Below are positions 15,363 to 22,641 of a DNA stretch of 30,219 bases, piece after piece. Positions within the stretch are counted from its first letter, which is position 1. The number at the start of each line of letters is the position of its first letter. The notes under the pieces are model-generated. The model was not told the origin of the DNA. It did not search any database and was given only the letters and a program-made list of their open reading frames with translations. The position numbers were made by a program, and so were the translations under genes. The stretch is from an uncultured Blautia sp. GTDB lineage: Bacteria > Bacillota > Clostridia > Lachnospirales > Lachnospiraceae. The stretch covers positions 1 through 30,219 of the forward strand of contig USPF01000027.1 in assembly GCA_900556555.1 (NCBI GenBank), written 5' to 3'.

Positions 15363-16119
15363 TCAGCTCCTTCCAGATTTCATTAAAATACGTCTTAAAT
15401 TCCGGTGCATTTCTGGAAGACATAGGCGTACGGTTCTTCAAATCAAATTCAATGTGGATGATGTTCTGCACACAGGCAGGGCGTCTGCTAAAGATAATCA
15501 CCCGGTCAGCCATGCTTACTGCTTCCGAAATATCATGAGTGACGAGAACAGCTGTTTTTCTTTCCTGGCGGATAATTGTACCGATATCGTCACTGACAGA
15601 CAGACGGGTCTGGTAGTCCAATGCAGAGAAGGGTTCATCCAGAAGCAACAGATCCGGCTCTAAAGCCAGAGTGCGGATCAGGGCAGCCCGCTGCCGCATA
15701 CCACCGGAGAGCTGGGAAGGCCTGGAGTTTTTAAACTTATCCAGTCCATAATTTTCCAATAGATGGTCTACACGTTCTTTTGTTTCCTTGGTTACACGCT
15801 TCTGTATCTCTAAGCCAAGGAGCATATTGCTGTAAATGGTCCGCCACTCAAAAAGATGGTCTTTTTGCAGCATATAGCCGATATTGGTTCCGGATTCATG
15901 GAAAGGTTTTCCATTGAGAAGAAGTTCTCCCTTTGCGGGCTTTATCAGCCCACAGAGCATATCTAAGAAGGTGGATTTGCCACATCCCGAAGGCCCTACA
16001 ATAGCCACAAACTCCCCCGGAAATACAGAAAAAGAAATATGAGAAAGAGCCGGAGTTTCACCGGATTTCGTGTGATAGGTGTAACTTACATCCTTCACCT
16101 GTAAAAGAGGCTGGTTCAT
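15349..16119 (-). CDS. ABC transporter ATP-binding protein, SsuB/TauB class
   Basis: 256 aa. Walker A GPSGCGKST 42-50, signature LSGGMRQR 138-145, Walker B LLLLDEP 157-163, H-loop His195. The LSGGMRQRAALIRTL and DEPFSALDYQTRL segments are typical of SsuB/TauB/ThiZ-class ATPases. It pairs with the permease immediately downstream by a 14-bp overlap, implying translational coupling. The start has AAAGGAG 9 nt upstream. The gene upstream is divergent, so no binding protein belongs to this operon. Its partner must be encoded elsewhere. Confidence 0.88.
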   Translation of the reverse strand: MNQPLLQVKDVSYTYHTKSGETPALSHISFSVFPGEFVAIVGPSGCGKSTFLDMLCGLIKPAKGELLLNGKPFHESGTNIGYMLQKDHLFEWRTIYSNMLLGLEIQKRVTKETKERVDHLLENYGLDKFKNSRPSQLSGGMRQRAALIRTLALEPDLLLLDEPFSALDYQTRLSVSDDIGTIIRQERKTAVLVTHDISEAVSMADRVIIFSRRPACVQNIIHIEFDLKNRTPMSSRNAPEFKTYFNEIWKELNVHG

Positions 16120-16202
16120 AGTGAAGCTCCTTTCTGAAAATCAGGATATTTTGTACTTATAGTATCATATGCAGATTTTTATAGAAGGAGATTGAAAATA
16201 AA

Positions 16203-16230
16203 TTGACAATTGACTACTATGTGGTACAAT
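16203..16230 (+). promoter_or_regulatory. Promoter of the PadR operon
   Basis: Perfect TTGACA (16203-16208), 16-bp spacer, TACAAT (16225-16230), about 66 bp before the first gene. Confidence 0.7.
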
Positions 16231-16235
16231 ATAGT
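16216..16235. promoter_or_regulatory. Candidate PadR operator overlapping the -10
   Basis: ACTATGTGGTACAATATAGT is a 20-bp dyad centred on GTAC with 8 of 10 symmetrical pairs. It covers the -10, so a bound dimer would block RNA polymerase. PadR proteins bind dyads of this general size and are often autoregulatory. Assignment to the PadR at 17020 is by proximity. Confidence 0.5.
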
Positions 16236-16295
16236 TAAGAAGACTACTTGGCAGAACAAGGTAGAAGAGGTGAAAATTTGCTGGAGGTGTTCTGT

Positions 16296-16994
16296 ATGAA
16301 AAACAATGCTTTGAAGAAGTTAAAAAAAGAAAACAATGGAAGCGAATTAAATTTAACAGTGGAAGATATCGGATATGTTAATAAAGTTTGCACTCATGCA
16401 GAAAGCCACGGGGTAGGATTGATCGAAACACAATTGCTCCGGAAGGACTTGATCGGTATGGGGCTGGAAGCAAAAAAAGAAGGGGTTCTTCTGGAAGAAC
16501 GCTTAGGTCCAGTAGAAGACTTTGCTGAAAATATTGTCCTGGAAGGAAAAAGAGAAGACCATAAAGAACAGATTTATACCTGGATTCAGGGAATGGGAAT
16601 TGGTTCTATTTTATTAGCCGGATTTCATGGATTACTTGTGATTACAGAATCTTCCGGAAATGTTTTGTTAAGCAGAAATTGTGGAATCTCCCAATTGCTT
16701 TGGATTGGCGTGGAGCTTTTGATTTTGACAATGCTTCATTTTTTATCAGGAAGAGCAATACTTGGCAGGAAAAAAGATAATTTTAATTTAGTGCTTGTAA
16801 TAGGTTTTGCTCTATTCCTTAGAGTTTCTTCGAGAAATTTCATGCTCAAAGAAATGGCAAATGAAATCATGTTTCCAAATTGGATATTATTAATTGTGAT
16901 TGCCGTTGGTTTCTTTTTGTACATTTGTGGAACGTATTTATTTGACAAACTTTTGGAGGAAAGAGCCAGGGAGTATCATCTGGAAAAGAATTAG
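16296..16994 (+). CDS. PadR-associated membrane protein, paralogue 1
   Basis: 232 aa. A conserved cytosolic N-terminal helical domain (about 1-95, with IRKDLIGMGLEAKKEG-like core and LLEERLG) resembles DUF1048/DUF1700-type PadR-linked proteins. Four membrane segments follow (about 100-118, 131-151, 163-179, 195-215) and then a charged tail. It shares the domain with the two genes downstream but its sequence is more divergent. ATG 16296 has CTGGAGGTG upstream, whereas a TTG at 16248 in frame has no ribosome site. It is the first gene of the PadR operon, and the promoter and dyad upstream suggest PadR represses it. Function unknown; such genes are often linked to envelope stress or drug response. 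Confidence 0.7.
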   Translation: MKNNALKKLKKENNGSELNLTVEDIGYVNKVCTHAESHGVGLIETQLLRKDLIGMGLEAKKEGVLLEERLGPVEDFAENIVLEGKREDHKEQIYTWIQGMGIGSILLAGFHGLLVITESSGNVLLSRNCGISQLLWIGVELLILTMLHFLSGRAILGRKKDNFNLVLVIGFALFLRVSSRNFMLKEMANEIMFPNWILLIVIAVGFFLYICGTYLFDKLLEERAREYHLEKN

Positions 16995-17019
16995 AAAGCC
17001 TGGGAGGTGAGAAAACGGC

Positions 17020-17340
17020 ATGTATGACAAATCTCAAATGATGAGAGGAACATTGGAAGGCTGCATTTTGAAAATCATCAGTGTAGAGACCACATACGGA
17101 TATGAGATTGTTATGAAACTCCAGGATTTTGGATTTGAAGATATGAAAGAGGGAACGATTTATCCTCTTCTGGTAAGGCTGGAAAAGAAAAAAATGATTT
17201 CTTCCGAGTTTCGCCCCTCCCCTCTTGGACCAAGCCGGAAGTATTATTCCCTCACAGAAGCTGGCCGGGAGCAATTAAGAGAGTTTGAAATCTGCTGGAG
17301 AAGCGTGTCGGATACGGTGGAGTCGATTCTGATGATGTAG
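17020..17340 (+). CDS. PadR-family transcriptional regulator
   Basis: 106 aa, short (PadR subfamily 2, one winged helix plus a C-terminal dimer helix). Recognition helix region GTIYPLLVRLEKKKMI, wing GPSRKYYSLTEAG, N-terminal MMRGTLEGCILKII. Regulates envelope or efflux genes in related bacteria, usually by ligand- or stress-released repression. It lies between paralogues 1 and 2 with gaps of 25 and 19 bp, so it is part of the operon and very probably regulates it. Confidence 0.9.
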   Translation: MYDKSQMMRGTLEGCILKIISVETTYGYEIVMKLQDFGFEDMKEGTIYPLLVRLEKKKMISSEFRPSPLGPSRKYYSLTEAGREQLREFEICWRSVSDTVESILMM

Positions 17341-17341
17341 G

Positions 17342-17650
17342 AGAAACGGGGTGGAGCAAATGAAGAAAGATATATGGAAGCAATTAAAAAAGCAAAATGA
17401 TGGAAGGCAGTTGAATCTGGAGGTGTCAGATCAGAAATATATCGATAAAGTGACAGCTTATGCGGTAAATCAGGGAGTAGGGATGATGGAGACCGAGATT
17501 ATCCGGAAAGATTTGATTGGAATGGGATTTGAGGCAAAAAAAGAAGGGGAACTTCTGGAACAGCGGCTGGGAGATATGGGGGAATTTGCGAGAGAACTTG
17601 TAGATGCCGGAAAAGCGGAAAACAGGAAAGAAGAGAAGTATTATTTTATG
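17342..17650 (+). repeat. Long direct repeat, copy 1 (leader and N-terminal domain of paralogue 2)
   Basis: About 300 bp covering ribosome site, start and N-terminal domain, nearly identical to 18100-18408. Only scattered, mostly silent changes are visible by eye. Confidence 0.8.
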
Positions 17651-18088
17651 AAAGGCGTTGGTTTCTGGTATCTTGTATTAGCTGTTAGTGCACTCTTACT
17701 GGTGCTGGTCATGAATACGCAGGAGCTATCAAGAGAAAAAATGAAACTGGGAGGATTTCTCTATGCATTGCTGATGTTTCCCTGGATTATATCCTTTTGG
17801 GATTTGCATATCCTTGGCAGGTTTGCTTTGAAAAAATGGTATAGTGTACTAGTTGCCATAGTTGCAGTTCTTACGATTTGGGGAAATAATATTTTAGAAA
17901 TCATAGCACCTGGTTTTCTTGCAAGGACAATGGAAGAATATATACCGTTTTTCGAAATGAAAATTTCAGATGGGTGTTACTTCCTGCTGTTTGTTCTTGG
18001 AGCTATCCTTTATTGGTATGGAAAAAAGAAGTTTACAGAAATTACAGAGCAGGTGGCGATGGAACATCATCTGATACGGAATGATTAG
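17360..18088 (+). CDS. PadR-associated membrane protein, paralogue 2
   Basis: 242 aa. N-terminal domain 1-96 is nearly identical to that of paralogue 3 (three differences: Phe57, Met73 and Glu87 here; Leu, Val and Asp there). Four membrane segments follow (about 99-118, 131-152, 160-180, 204-221), then YWYGKKKFTEITEQVA. ATG 17360 has GGGGTGGAG upstream. A GTG at 17351 in frame would sit inside that ribosome site. The central membrane part differs strongly from paralogue 3 while both ends match, suggesting a recent duplication or gene conversion with the membrane core diversified. Function unknown. Confidence 0.7.
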   Translation: MKKDIWKQLKKQNDGRQLNLEVSDQKYIDKVTAYAVNQGVGMMETEIIRKDLIGMGFEAKKEGELLEQRLGDMGEFARELVDAGKAENRKEEKYYFMKGVGFWYLVLAVSALLLVLVMNTQELSREKMKLGGFLYALLMFPWIISFWDLHILGRFALKKWYSVLVAIVAVLTIWGNNILEIIAPGFLARTMEEYIPFFEMKISDGCYFLLFVLGAILYWYGKKKFTEITEQVAMEHHLIRND

Positions 18089-18099
18089 AAATAAGAAAG

Positions 18100-18408
18100 G
18101 GAAACGGGGTGGAGCGAATGAAGAAAGATATATGGAAGCAATTAAAAAAGCAGAACGATGGAAGACAGTTGAATCTGGAGGTGTCAGATCAGAAATATAT
18201 CGATAAAGTGACAGCCTATGCGGTAAATCAGGGAGTAGGGATGATGGAGACCGAGATTATCCGGAAAGATTTGATTGGAATGGGACTTGAGGCAAAAAAG
18301 GAAGGAGAACTTCTGGAGCAGCGGCTGGGAGATGTAGGGGAATTTGCGAGAGAACTGGTAGATGCCGGAAAAGCAGACAATAGGAAAGAAGAGAAGTATT
18401 ATTTTATA
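18100..18408 (+). repeat. Long direct repeat, copy 2 (leader and N-terminal domain of paralogue 3)
   Basis: Second copy of the repeat at 17342. Recombination between copies would delete about 758 bp and fuse paralogues 2 and 3 in frame. Confidence 0.8.
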
Positions 18409-18819
18409 CAATCTACAGGATTTGTGTATCTGTTTGCAGGTGTTTTGATGTTTTTTGTGTCCATGACAAAGGCGGGCTGGAATATGCTGGAAGACAGTGC
18501 GTTTAATCTGGTTTCTATATCCTGGATGGTATTGGCACCCTGGCTCTTATCTGTATGGCAGTTGTACTCCATGGGGCGATTTGTGCTGGTGAAAAAAATA
18601 GGCGGAATACTCACAGTCCTTGCCGCAGGAATGATTTTGGTTCTGAATTTGGTATATCATTATTTTTTCAATGACATAAAAGGGTTTGGAAATCAAGCTG
18701 TTCCCAATTGGATTTTTCTATTGTTTCTTCTTGCAGGCGGCATTCTTTATTGGTACGGAAAAAAGAAGTTTACAGAAATCACAGAGCAGATAGCCAAAGA
18801 ACAACATATAGAGTTTTGA
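18118..18819 (+). CDS. PadR-associated membrane protein, paralogue 3
   Basis: 233 aa with the same layout: N-terminal domain, then four membrane segments beginning STGFVYLFAGVLMFF, SWMVLAPWLLSVWQLYSMG, IGGILTVLAAGMILVLNLVYHYFF (quoted in part) and NWIFLLFLLAGGILYWYG. It then has the shared GKKKFTEITEQ tail. ATG 18118 has GGGGTGGAG upstream, the same leader as paralogue 2. The N-terminal half is almost a copy of paralogue 2, the membrane core is not. It probably forms a complex or acts in parallel with the others; function unknown. Confidence 0.7.
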   Translation: MKKDIWKQLKKQNDGRQLNLEVSDQKYIDKVTAYAVNQGVGMMETEIIRKDLIGMGLEAKKEGELLEQRLGDVGEFARELVDAGKADNRKEEKYYFIQSTGFVYLFAGVLMFFVSMTKAGWNMLEDSAFNLVSISWMVLAPWLLSVWQLYSMGRFVLVKKIGGILTVLAAGMILVLNLVYHYFFNDIKGFGNQAVPNWIFLLFLLAGGILYWYGKKKFTEITEQIAKEQHIEF

Positions 18820-18839
18820 AAAGGCTGGAGGTGTTTGAT

Positions 18840-19103
18840 ATGACAAAGAATTCTAAGAAAAGAAGAATATTTTCAATTATTATTTTAGCACTTTTATGTA
18901 TCGTACTCTTATTAGCATATTTACAAGTAATAACAGTTAACGTTAAATTGATGTGTCTTGCATTTCTGGTTGTGATTGCAGGAATGGCATTTCGTAAACC
19001 AGATAAGCCTTTTAAAGATATGACAAGTCATGAGAAATATATGACGGTACTAGATTTATTTCTCTGGTTAGCTGTTTTGTTTACAGCATTTACACGTTTT
19101 TGA
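18840..19103 (+). CDS. Small membrane protein in the PadR operon
   Basis: 87 aa. Basic N-terminus (MTKNSKKRR), two close hydrophobic helices (about 10-27 and 32-50), a short loop RKPDKPFKDMTSHEKYM, and a third hydrophobic helix at the C-terminus. Start ATG 18840 is preceded by GGCTGGAGGTG, the same style of ribosome site as paralogue 1. It lies 20 bp after paralogue 3, so probably co-transcribed. No known family recognised. A longer in-frame reading upstream overlaps paralogue 3 and is unlikely. Confidence 0.6.
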   Translation: MTKNSKKRRIFSIIILALLCIVLLLAYLQVITVNVKLMCLAFLVVIAGMAFRKPDKPFKDMTSHEKYMTVLDLFLWLAVLFTAFTRF

Positions 19104-19151
19104 TTTCAGACGGATGGAGATAGAAAACTTTAAAAAGGAGAACAGGATAAC

Positions 19152-19430
19152 ATGAAAACCATGATACGTCTGCATTATTGCTTCCGGGGACAGGTTCAGG
19201 GAGTAGGATTCCGTTATAAAATGTATTATTTGGCACAGAAGTATGGTGTTACCGGATGGGTGAGAAATGAATATGATGGCTCCGTATCAGCGGAAGTGCA
19301 GGGAGAGGAAGCGGCAGTGGACATGATTCTGCAAGCTCTTTTTTCTGACCGTCATATTGAAATTCAGGATATGGAAACAAAGAAACTTCCTCTGCATGAG
19401 GGGGAAAGAGGATTTTTAATGGAAAATTGA
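19152..19430 (+). CDS. acyP: Acylphosphatase
   Basis: 92 aa, the normal length. The signature GQVQGVGFRY with catalytic Arg21 and GWVRNEYDGSV with catalytic Asn39 is intact. The enzyme hydrolyses carboxyl-phosphate bonds such as acetyl phosphate and carbamoyl phosphate. AAAAAGGAG precedes the ATG. It follows the small membrane protein by 48 bp and could be the last gene of the PadR operon. The gene-free phased array starts 43 bp after its stop. Confidence 0.93.
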   Translation: MKTMIRLHYCFRGQVQGVGFRYKMYYLAQKYGVTGWVRNEYDGSVSAEVQGEEAAVDMILQALFSDRHIEIQDMETKKLPLHEGERGFLMEN

Positions 19431-19472
19431 ATAGAGGGCTTGTTGGTATAAAATTAAACATAGCAGTTCAAA

Positions 19473-19740
19473 TAGGTGCAAATTGTCGTAAGCAGCTATC
19501 TAGCCTACAAAAATTAGTTCCGAATAGGGTGAGAATGAAAAAATCAATCTTTTGGCCTATGAAAATTCATCCAAAGTAGGTGCGAACAATGTAAAATGGA
19601 AATAGAGCCTATGATTCATGCAGGAAGAGTAGGTGAGAATCCTCGTAATAAGAATACTTAGCCTAATTGAGCAAGGAAAAAGTAGGTGAAAAGACCAGGA
19701 AAAGTGGTTTTAGCCTATTGGATTTGGAAAATGGCAGGCT
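19473..19740. repeat. Phased array of alternating TAGG and CCTA motifs (52-53-bp units)
   Basis: Five complete units: TAGG at 19473, 19525, 19577, 19630, 19683 and CCTA ending each at 19507, 19559, 19611, 19665, 19717, plus a degenerate sixth start (CAGGCTA at 19735). Unit starts are 52, 52, 53, 53 and 52 bp apart. Each unit reads TAGGTG-x-GAA, a variable middle, then (T)AGCCTA, and 17-18 variable bases join units. TAGG to CCTA is 31-32 bp and CCTA to TAGG 21-22 bp, close to three and two helical turns. The period is not a multiple of 3, and no ORF crosses it. The two motifs are inverted relative to each other. The unit at 19683 can also fold as RNA (TAGG/CCTA outside, AAGACC/GGTTTT inside). 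The rest of the 19431-19831 gap holds only the promoter at 19785. Confidence 0.8.
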
Positions 19741-19784
19741 AAAAGCGTAAAATTGATAAAACCCACGTATTTCTTTTGCAGAGA

Positions 19785-19813
19785 TTGACAGAAGATTCCA
19801 GGACTGATAATCT
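19785..19813 (+). promoter_or_regulatory. Promoter of the VOC-fold gene
   Basis: Perfect TTGACA (19785-19790), 17-bp spacer, TAATCT (19808-19813) with an extended TG just upstream. It starts 45 bp after the array ends, so array-bound protein could affect it. Confidence 0.5.
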
Positions 19814-19831
19814 AATGAATAGAGAAACACG

Positions 19832-20209
19832 GTGTGGGGAGGTGTTTTTATAAAACTGAAAAATGTGCTGATTGTGGTAAAGGAAATAGAAAAATCGAAA
19901 CAATTTTACAAGGAATTATTTGGGCTTGATGTGGTTCTGGAGCAGGAAGGAAATGTGATTCTTACAGAAGGCCTGGTACTTCAAGATGCGGATATTTGGA
20001 GCCAGGCAGTAGACGGAAATGTACAGTTTCAAAATCATGCTATGGAGTTATACTTTGAAGAGCGAAATTTCGATGAATTTCTGGAAGTTTTGAAGAATTA
20101 TCATCATAAAATTCCATATGCAACTCCGGTGACAGAATTGTCAGGGGGGAAAAGAATTGTCCGGATTTATGATCCAGATGGAACGTTAATAGAGATTGGA
20201 ACACCTTGA
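19832..20209 (+). CDS. VOC-fold (glyoxalase/bleomycin-resistance-like) protein
   Basis: 125 aa if started at GTG 19832. The protein reads KLKNVLIVVKEIEKSKQFYKELFGL, the usual first beta-alpha module of a VOC protein, and ends IVRIYDPDGTLIEIG, the second module. VOC proteins bind a metal and act as glyoxalases, dioxygenases or resistance proteins; the substrate is unknown. The start is odd. The only good ribosome site, GGGGAGG (19836-19842), lies inside the first codons after GTG 19832 and is placed for an ATA codon at 19850, just where homologues usually begin (M-K-L-K-N). The canonical GTG is given here as the safe choice. Single gene, 37 bp before the next. Confidence 0.75.
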   Translation: MWGGVFIKLKNVLIVVKEIEKSKQFYKELFGLDVVLEQEGNVILTEGLVLQDADIWSQAVDGNVQFQNHAMELYFEERNFDEFLEVLKNYHHKIPYATPVTELSGGKRIVRIYDPDGTLIEIGTP

Positions 20210-20246
20210 CGTGTGAAGGAATATTAGAAAAAGAGGATAAAAACGT

Positions 20247-21521
20247 ATGGATGGAAGAATTTATGACGCATATGTGGAGATACTAAAGGAGGAACTTGTG
20301 CCGGCTATGGGGTGTACGGAACCCATTGCCATTGCATATGCGGCAGCGGTCGCAAGAGAAACCTTGGGAAATACACCGAAAACAGTGCGTATCAGTGCCA
20401 GCGGGAATATTATTAAAAATGTAAAGAGTGTGGTAGTCCCTAATACTGGTGGGCTGCGTGGTATTGCAGCGGCAGCAGCGGCAGGAATTGTAGCAGGAAA
20501 GGCAGAAAAGAAGCTGGAAGTTCTTGCAGAGATTACAAAAGAAGAAATCGAAGAAATTTCAGATTACTTAAAGATTGTACCATTTCAGATTACTGCTTCT
20601 GATTCGAAATGTATTTTTGATATTTATGTGGAAGTACAGGATGAGGAACATAGTGCAGAAGTTCAGATTCAGGGGCATCATACCAATATTGTACAGATTC
20701 GGAAAAACGGGGAAACACTCTTTGGAAAAGAGTATTCGGAAGATGAAAATTGCACAGGAACAGACAGGCATCTGCTGAATGTGGAGCAGATTATTACGTT
20801 TGCAAATGAAATAAAAATTTCTGATGTGAAAGAAACCATTGAGAGACAGATTGAATATAATATGGCAATTGCCCAGGAGGGACTAAGAGGAAACTGGGGT
20901 GCAAATATCGGGAAGATTCTTCTACAGTCTTATGGAAATAGCGTACAGAACCGGGCAAAAGCCATGGCAGCAGCCGGTTCGGATGCCAGGATGAATGGCT
21001 GTGAGATGCCGGTTGTTATCAATTCAGGAAGCGGAAATCAGGGAATGACAGCTTCTCTGCCGGTAATTGTGTATGCTGAGGATATGCAGGTATCCAGGGA
21101 AACTTTGATTCGGGCACTGGTGGTATCAAATCTTGTTTCCATCCATTTAAAGACAGGCATTGGAACCTTGTCCGCTTACTGCGGTGCCATCAGTGCAGGC
21201 TGCGGGGCTGGTGCAGGGATTACATACCTGTACGGCGGTGGCTATACCGAGGTTGCTCACACCATTGTCAATGCACTGGCTATTAATTCCGGTGTGGTCT
21301 GTGACGGTGCCAAAGCAAGCTGTGCGGCAAAGATTGCATCTGCTGTGGAAGCAGGCACCCTTGGTATGAAAATGTATCAGTTTGGCAGCCAGTTTTATGG
21401 CGGTGATGGTATTGTCGCAACAGGAATTGAGGAAACCATTGCCAATGTGGGACAGCTTGCAAGAGATGGTATGCGTGAGACAGACAAGAAAATTATTGAA
21501 ATTATGATTGACAAAATCTGA
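20247..21521 (+). CDS. UPF0597 / L-cysteine desulfidase-like Fe-S lyase
   Basis: 424 aa, related to the alpha subunit of bacterial L-serine dehydratase (SDH_alpha). PAMGCTEPIAIAYAA (Cys23) at the N-terminus, GNQGMTASLPVIVYA in the middle, CGAISAGCGAGAGITY and VVCDGAKASCAAKI with conserved Cys residues that probably bind a [4Fe-4S] cluster. Members of this family (E. coli CyuA/YhaM, archaeal CdsA-type) split L-cysteine to pyruvate, ammonia and sulfide, or act on serine. A neighbouring D-2-hydroxyacid dehydrogenase could reduce the resulting 2-oxo acid. The start lies 37 bp after the VOC gene, with only a modest AAAGAGGA ribosome site. Confidence 0.85.
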   Translation: MDGRIYDAYVEILKEELVPAMGCTEPIAIAYAAAVARETLGNTPKTVRISASGNIIKNVKSVVVPNTGGLRGIAAAAAAGIVAGKAEKKLEVLAEITKEEIEEISDYLKIVPFQITASDSKCIFDIYVEVQDEEHSAEVQIQGHHTNIVQIRKNGETLFGKEYSEDENCTGTDRHLLNVEQIITFANEIKISDVKETIERQIEYNMAIAQEGLRGNWGANIGKILLQSYGNSVQNRAKAMAAAGSDARMNGCEMPVVINSGSGNQGMTASLPVIVYAEDMQVSRETLIRALVVSNLVSIHLKTGIGTLSAYCGAISAGCGAGAGITYLYGGGYTEVAHTIVNALAINSGVVCDGAKASCAAKIASAVEAGTLGMKMYQFGSQFYGGDGIVATGIEETIANVGQLARDGMRETDKKIIEIMIDKI

Positions 21522-21590
21522 TTTTGGTTATAAAAATAAAACTGGAAGTAAGTTTTTGACAGTTGTGATTGAACAAGGAGGAACAGACTT

Positions 21591-22583
21591 ATGAGAATTT
21601 TATTTTTTGACACAAAAAGCTATGATAAAGATTCTTTTCAGAAACAGGTACCAAACTACCCTGAGATAGAAATTGATTATTTAAAAACAGATTTAGCACC
21701 GAAGACAGCACCTCTGGCAAAGGGATATGATGCAGTTTGTGCTTTCGTAAGCTCTGATGTGGGAAGTGAGACCATGGATGCCCTTCATGAAGCAGGAGTA
21801 AAATTAATCCTCATGCGTTGTGCAGGTTTCAATAATGTGGATCTGGAAAAGGCAGAAGAGTATGGAATCCAGGTGATGCGTGTGCCGGGATATTCTCCGG
21901 AAGCAGTAGCAGAACATGCCATGGCACTGGCTCTTGCAGCTAACCGCCGTATTCACAAAGCTTATGTAAAGGTCAGAGAAAACGACTTCAGCCTCAGCGG
22001 CCTTATGGGAATGAACTTTTATGAGAAAACAGCAGGTATTGTGGGAACCGGTAAGATCGGTGCTGCCATGGCCAGAATCTGCAGAGGCTTTGGCATGAAG
22101 GTGATTGCATATGATGTGTATGAAAATCAGGATTTAAAGGATTTTGTGACCTATGTATCCCTGGACGAATTGTTAGCCAGCAGTGATCTGATTTCCCTTC
22201 ACTGCCCGTTAATGGACAGCACCTATCATCTGATCAACAAAGAGACCATTGCCAAGATGAAAGATGGTGTGATTCTGGTAAATACATCCAGAGGCGGTCT
22301 GGTGAAGACAAATGATTTGATCGAAGGAATCCGTGCGAGAAAATTTTATGCAGTTGGTCTTGATGTGTATGAAGAAGAAACAAAGAATGTGTTTGAAGAC
22401 CGTTCCGATGAAATTCTGGAACATTCTACCACAGCAAGGCTGCTTTCTTTCCCAAATGTTATGATTACCTCCCATCAGGGATTTTTCACAGAGGAAGCAC
22501 TTGCAGCCATTTCTCAGACAACCCTGGATAATGCGAGAGCGTTTATCAAAGGAGAAACAACAGGAACAGAAGTAAGAAAATAG
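21591..22583 (+). CDS. D-2-hydroxyacid dehydrogenase, D-lactate dehydrogenase type
   Basis: 330 aa. Substrate half at the N-terminus with FNNVD and VPGYSPEAVAEHA (Tyr101). NAD-binding motif GTGKIG 152-157 followed by an acidic strand end. Catalytic triad Arg234 (NTSRGG), Glu263 (YEEE) and His295 (SHQGF), matching the numbering of D-lactate dehydrogenases almost exactly. Reduces pyruvate or related 2-oxo acids to D-2-hydroxy acids, re-oxidising NADH in fermentation; 2-hydroxyisocaproate-type substrates remain possible. AAGGAGG lies well before the ATG. It is followed by a convergent terminator. Confidence 0.9.
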   Translation: MRILFFDTKSYDKDSFQKQVPNYPEIEIDYLKTDLAPKTAPLAKGYDAVCAFVSSDVGSETMDALHEAGVKLILMRCAGFNNVDLEKAEEYGIQVMRVPGYSPEAVAEHAMALALAANRRIHKAYVKVRENDFSLSGLMGMNFYEKTAGIVGTGKIGAAMARICRGFGMKVIAYDVYENQDLKDFVTYVSLDELLASSDLISLHCPLMDSTYHLINKETIAKMKDGVILVNTSRGGLVKTNDLIEGIRARKFYAVGLDVYEEETKNVFEDRSDEILEHSTTARLLSFPNVMITSHQGFFTEEALAAISQTTLDNARAFIKGETTGTEVRK

Positions 22584-22597
22584 AAGAACAGAAAAAG

Positions 22598-22636
22598 CAG
22601 GCAGGATAACACGGTAAATGTGTGTATTCCTGCCTG
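22598..22636. terminator. Bidirectional terminator between the dehydrogenase and LacI genes
   Basis: CAGGCAGGA (22598-22606) pairs with TCCTGCCTG (22628-22636). TTT follows on plus, and a T-rich run on minus. The 21-nt loop is long but may be folded. Confidence 0.7.
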
Positions 22637-22641
22637 TTTGT

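Noticed and set aside
16130..16200. TPP riboswitch in front of the ABC ATPase
   Set aside because: None of the conserved CUGAGA or related core motifs was seen, so a thiamine role has no support here.
19473..19740. CRISPR array
   Set aside because: Motifs recur regularly but the would-be repeats are only 4-10 conserved bases and differ between units. There are no cas genes.
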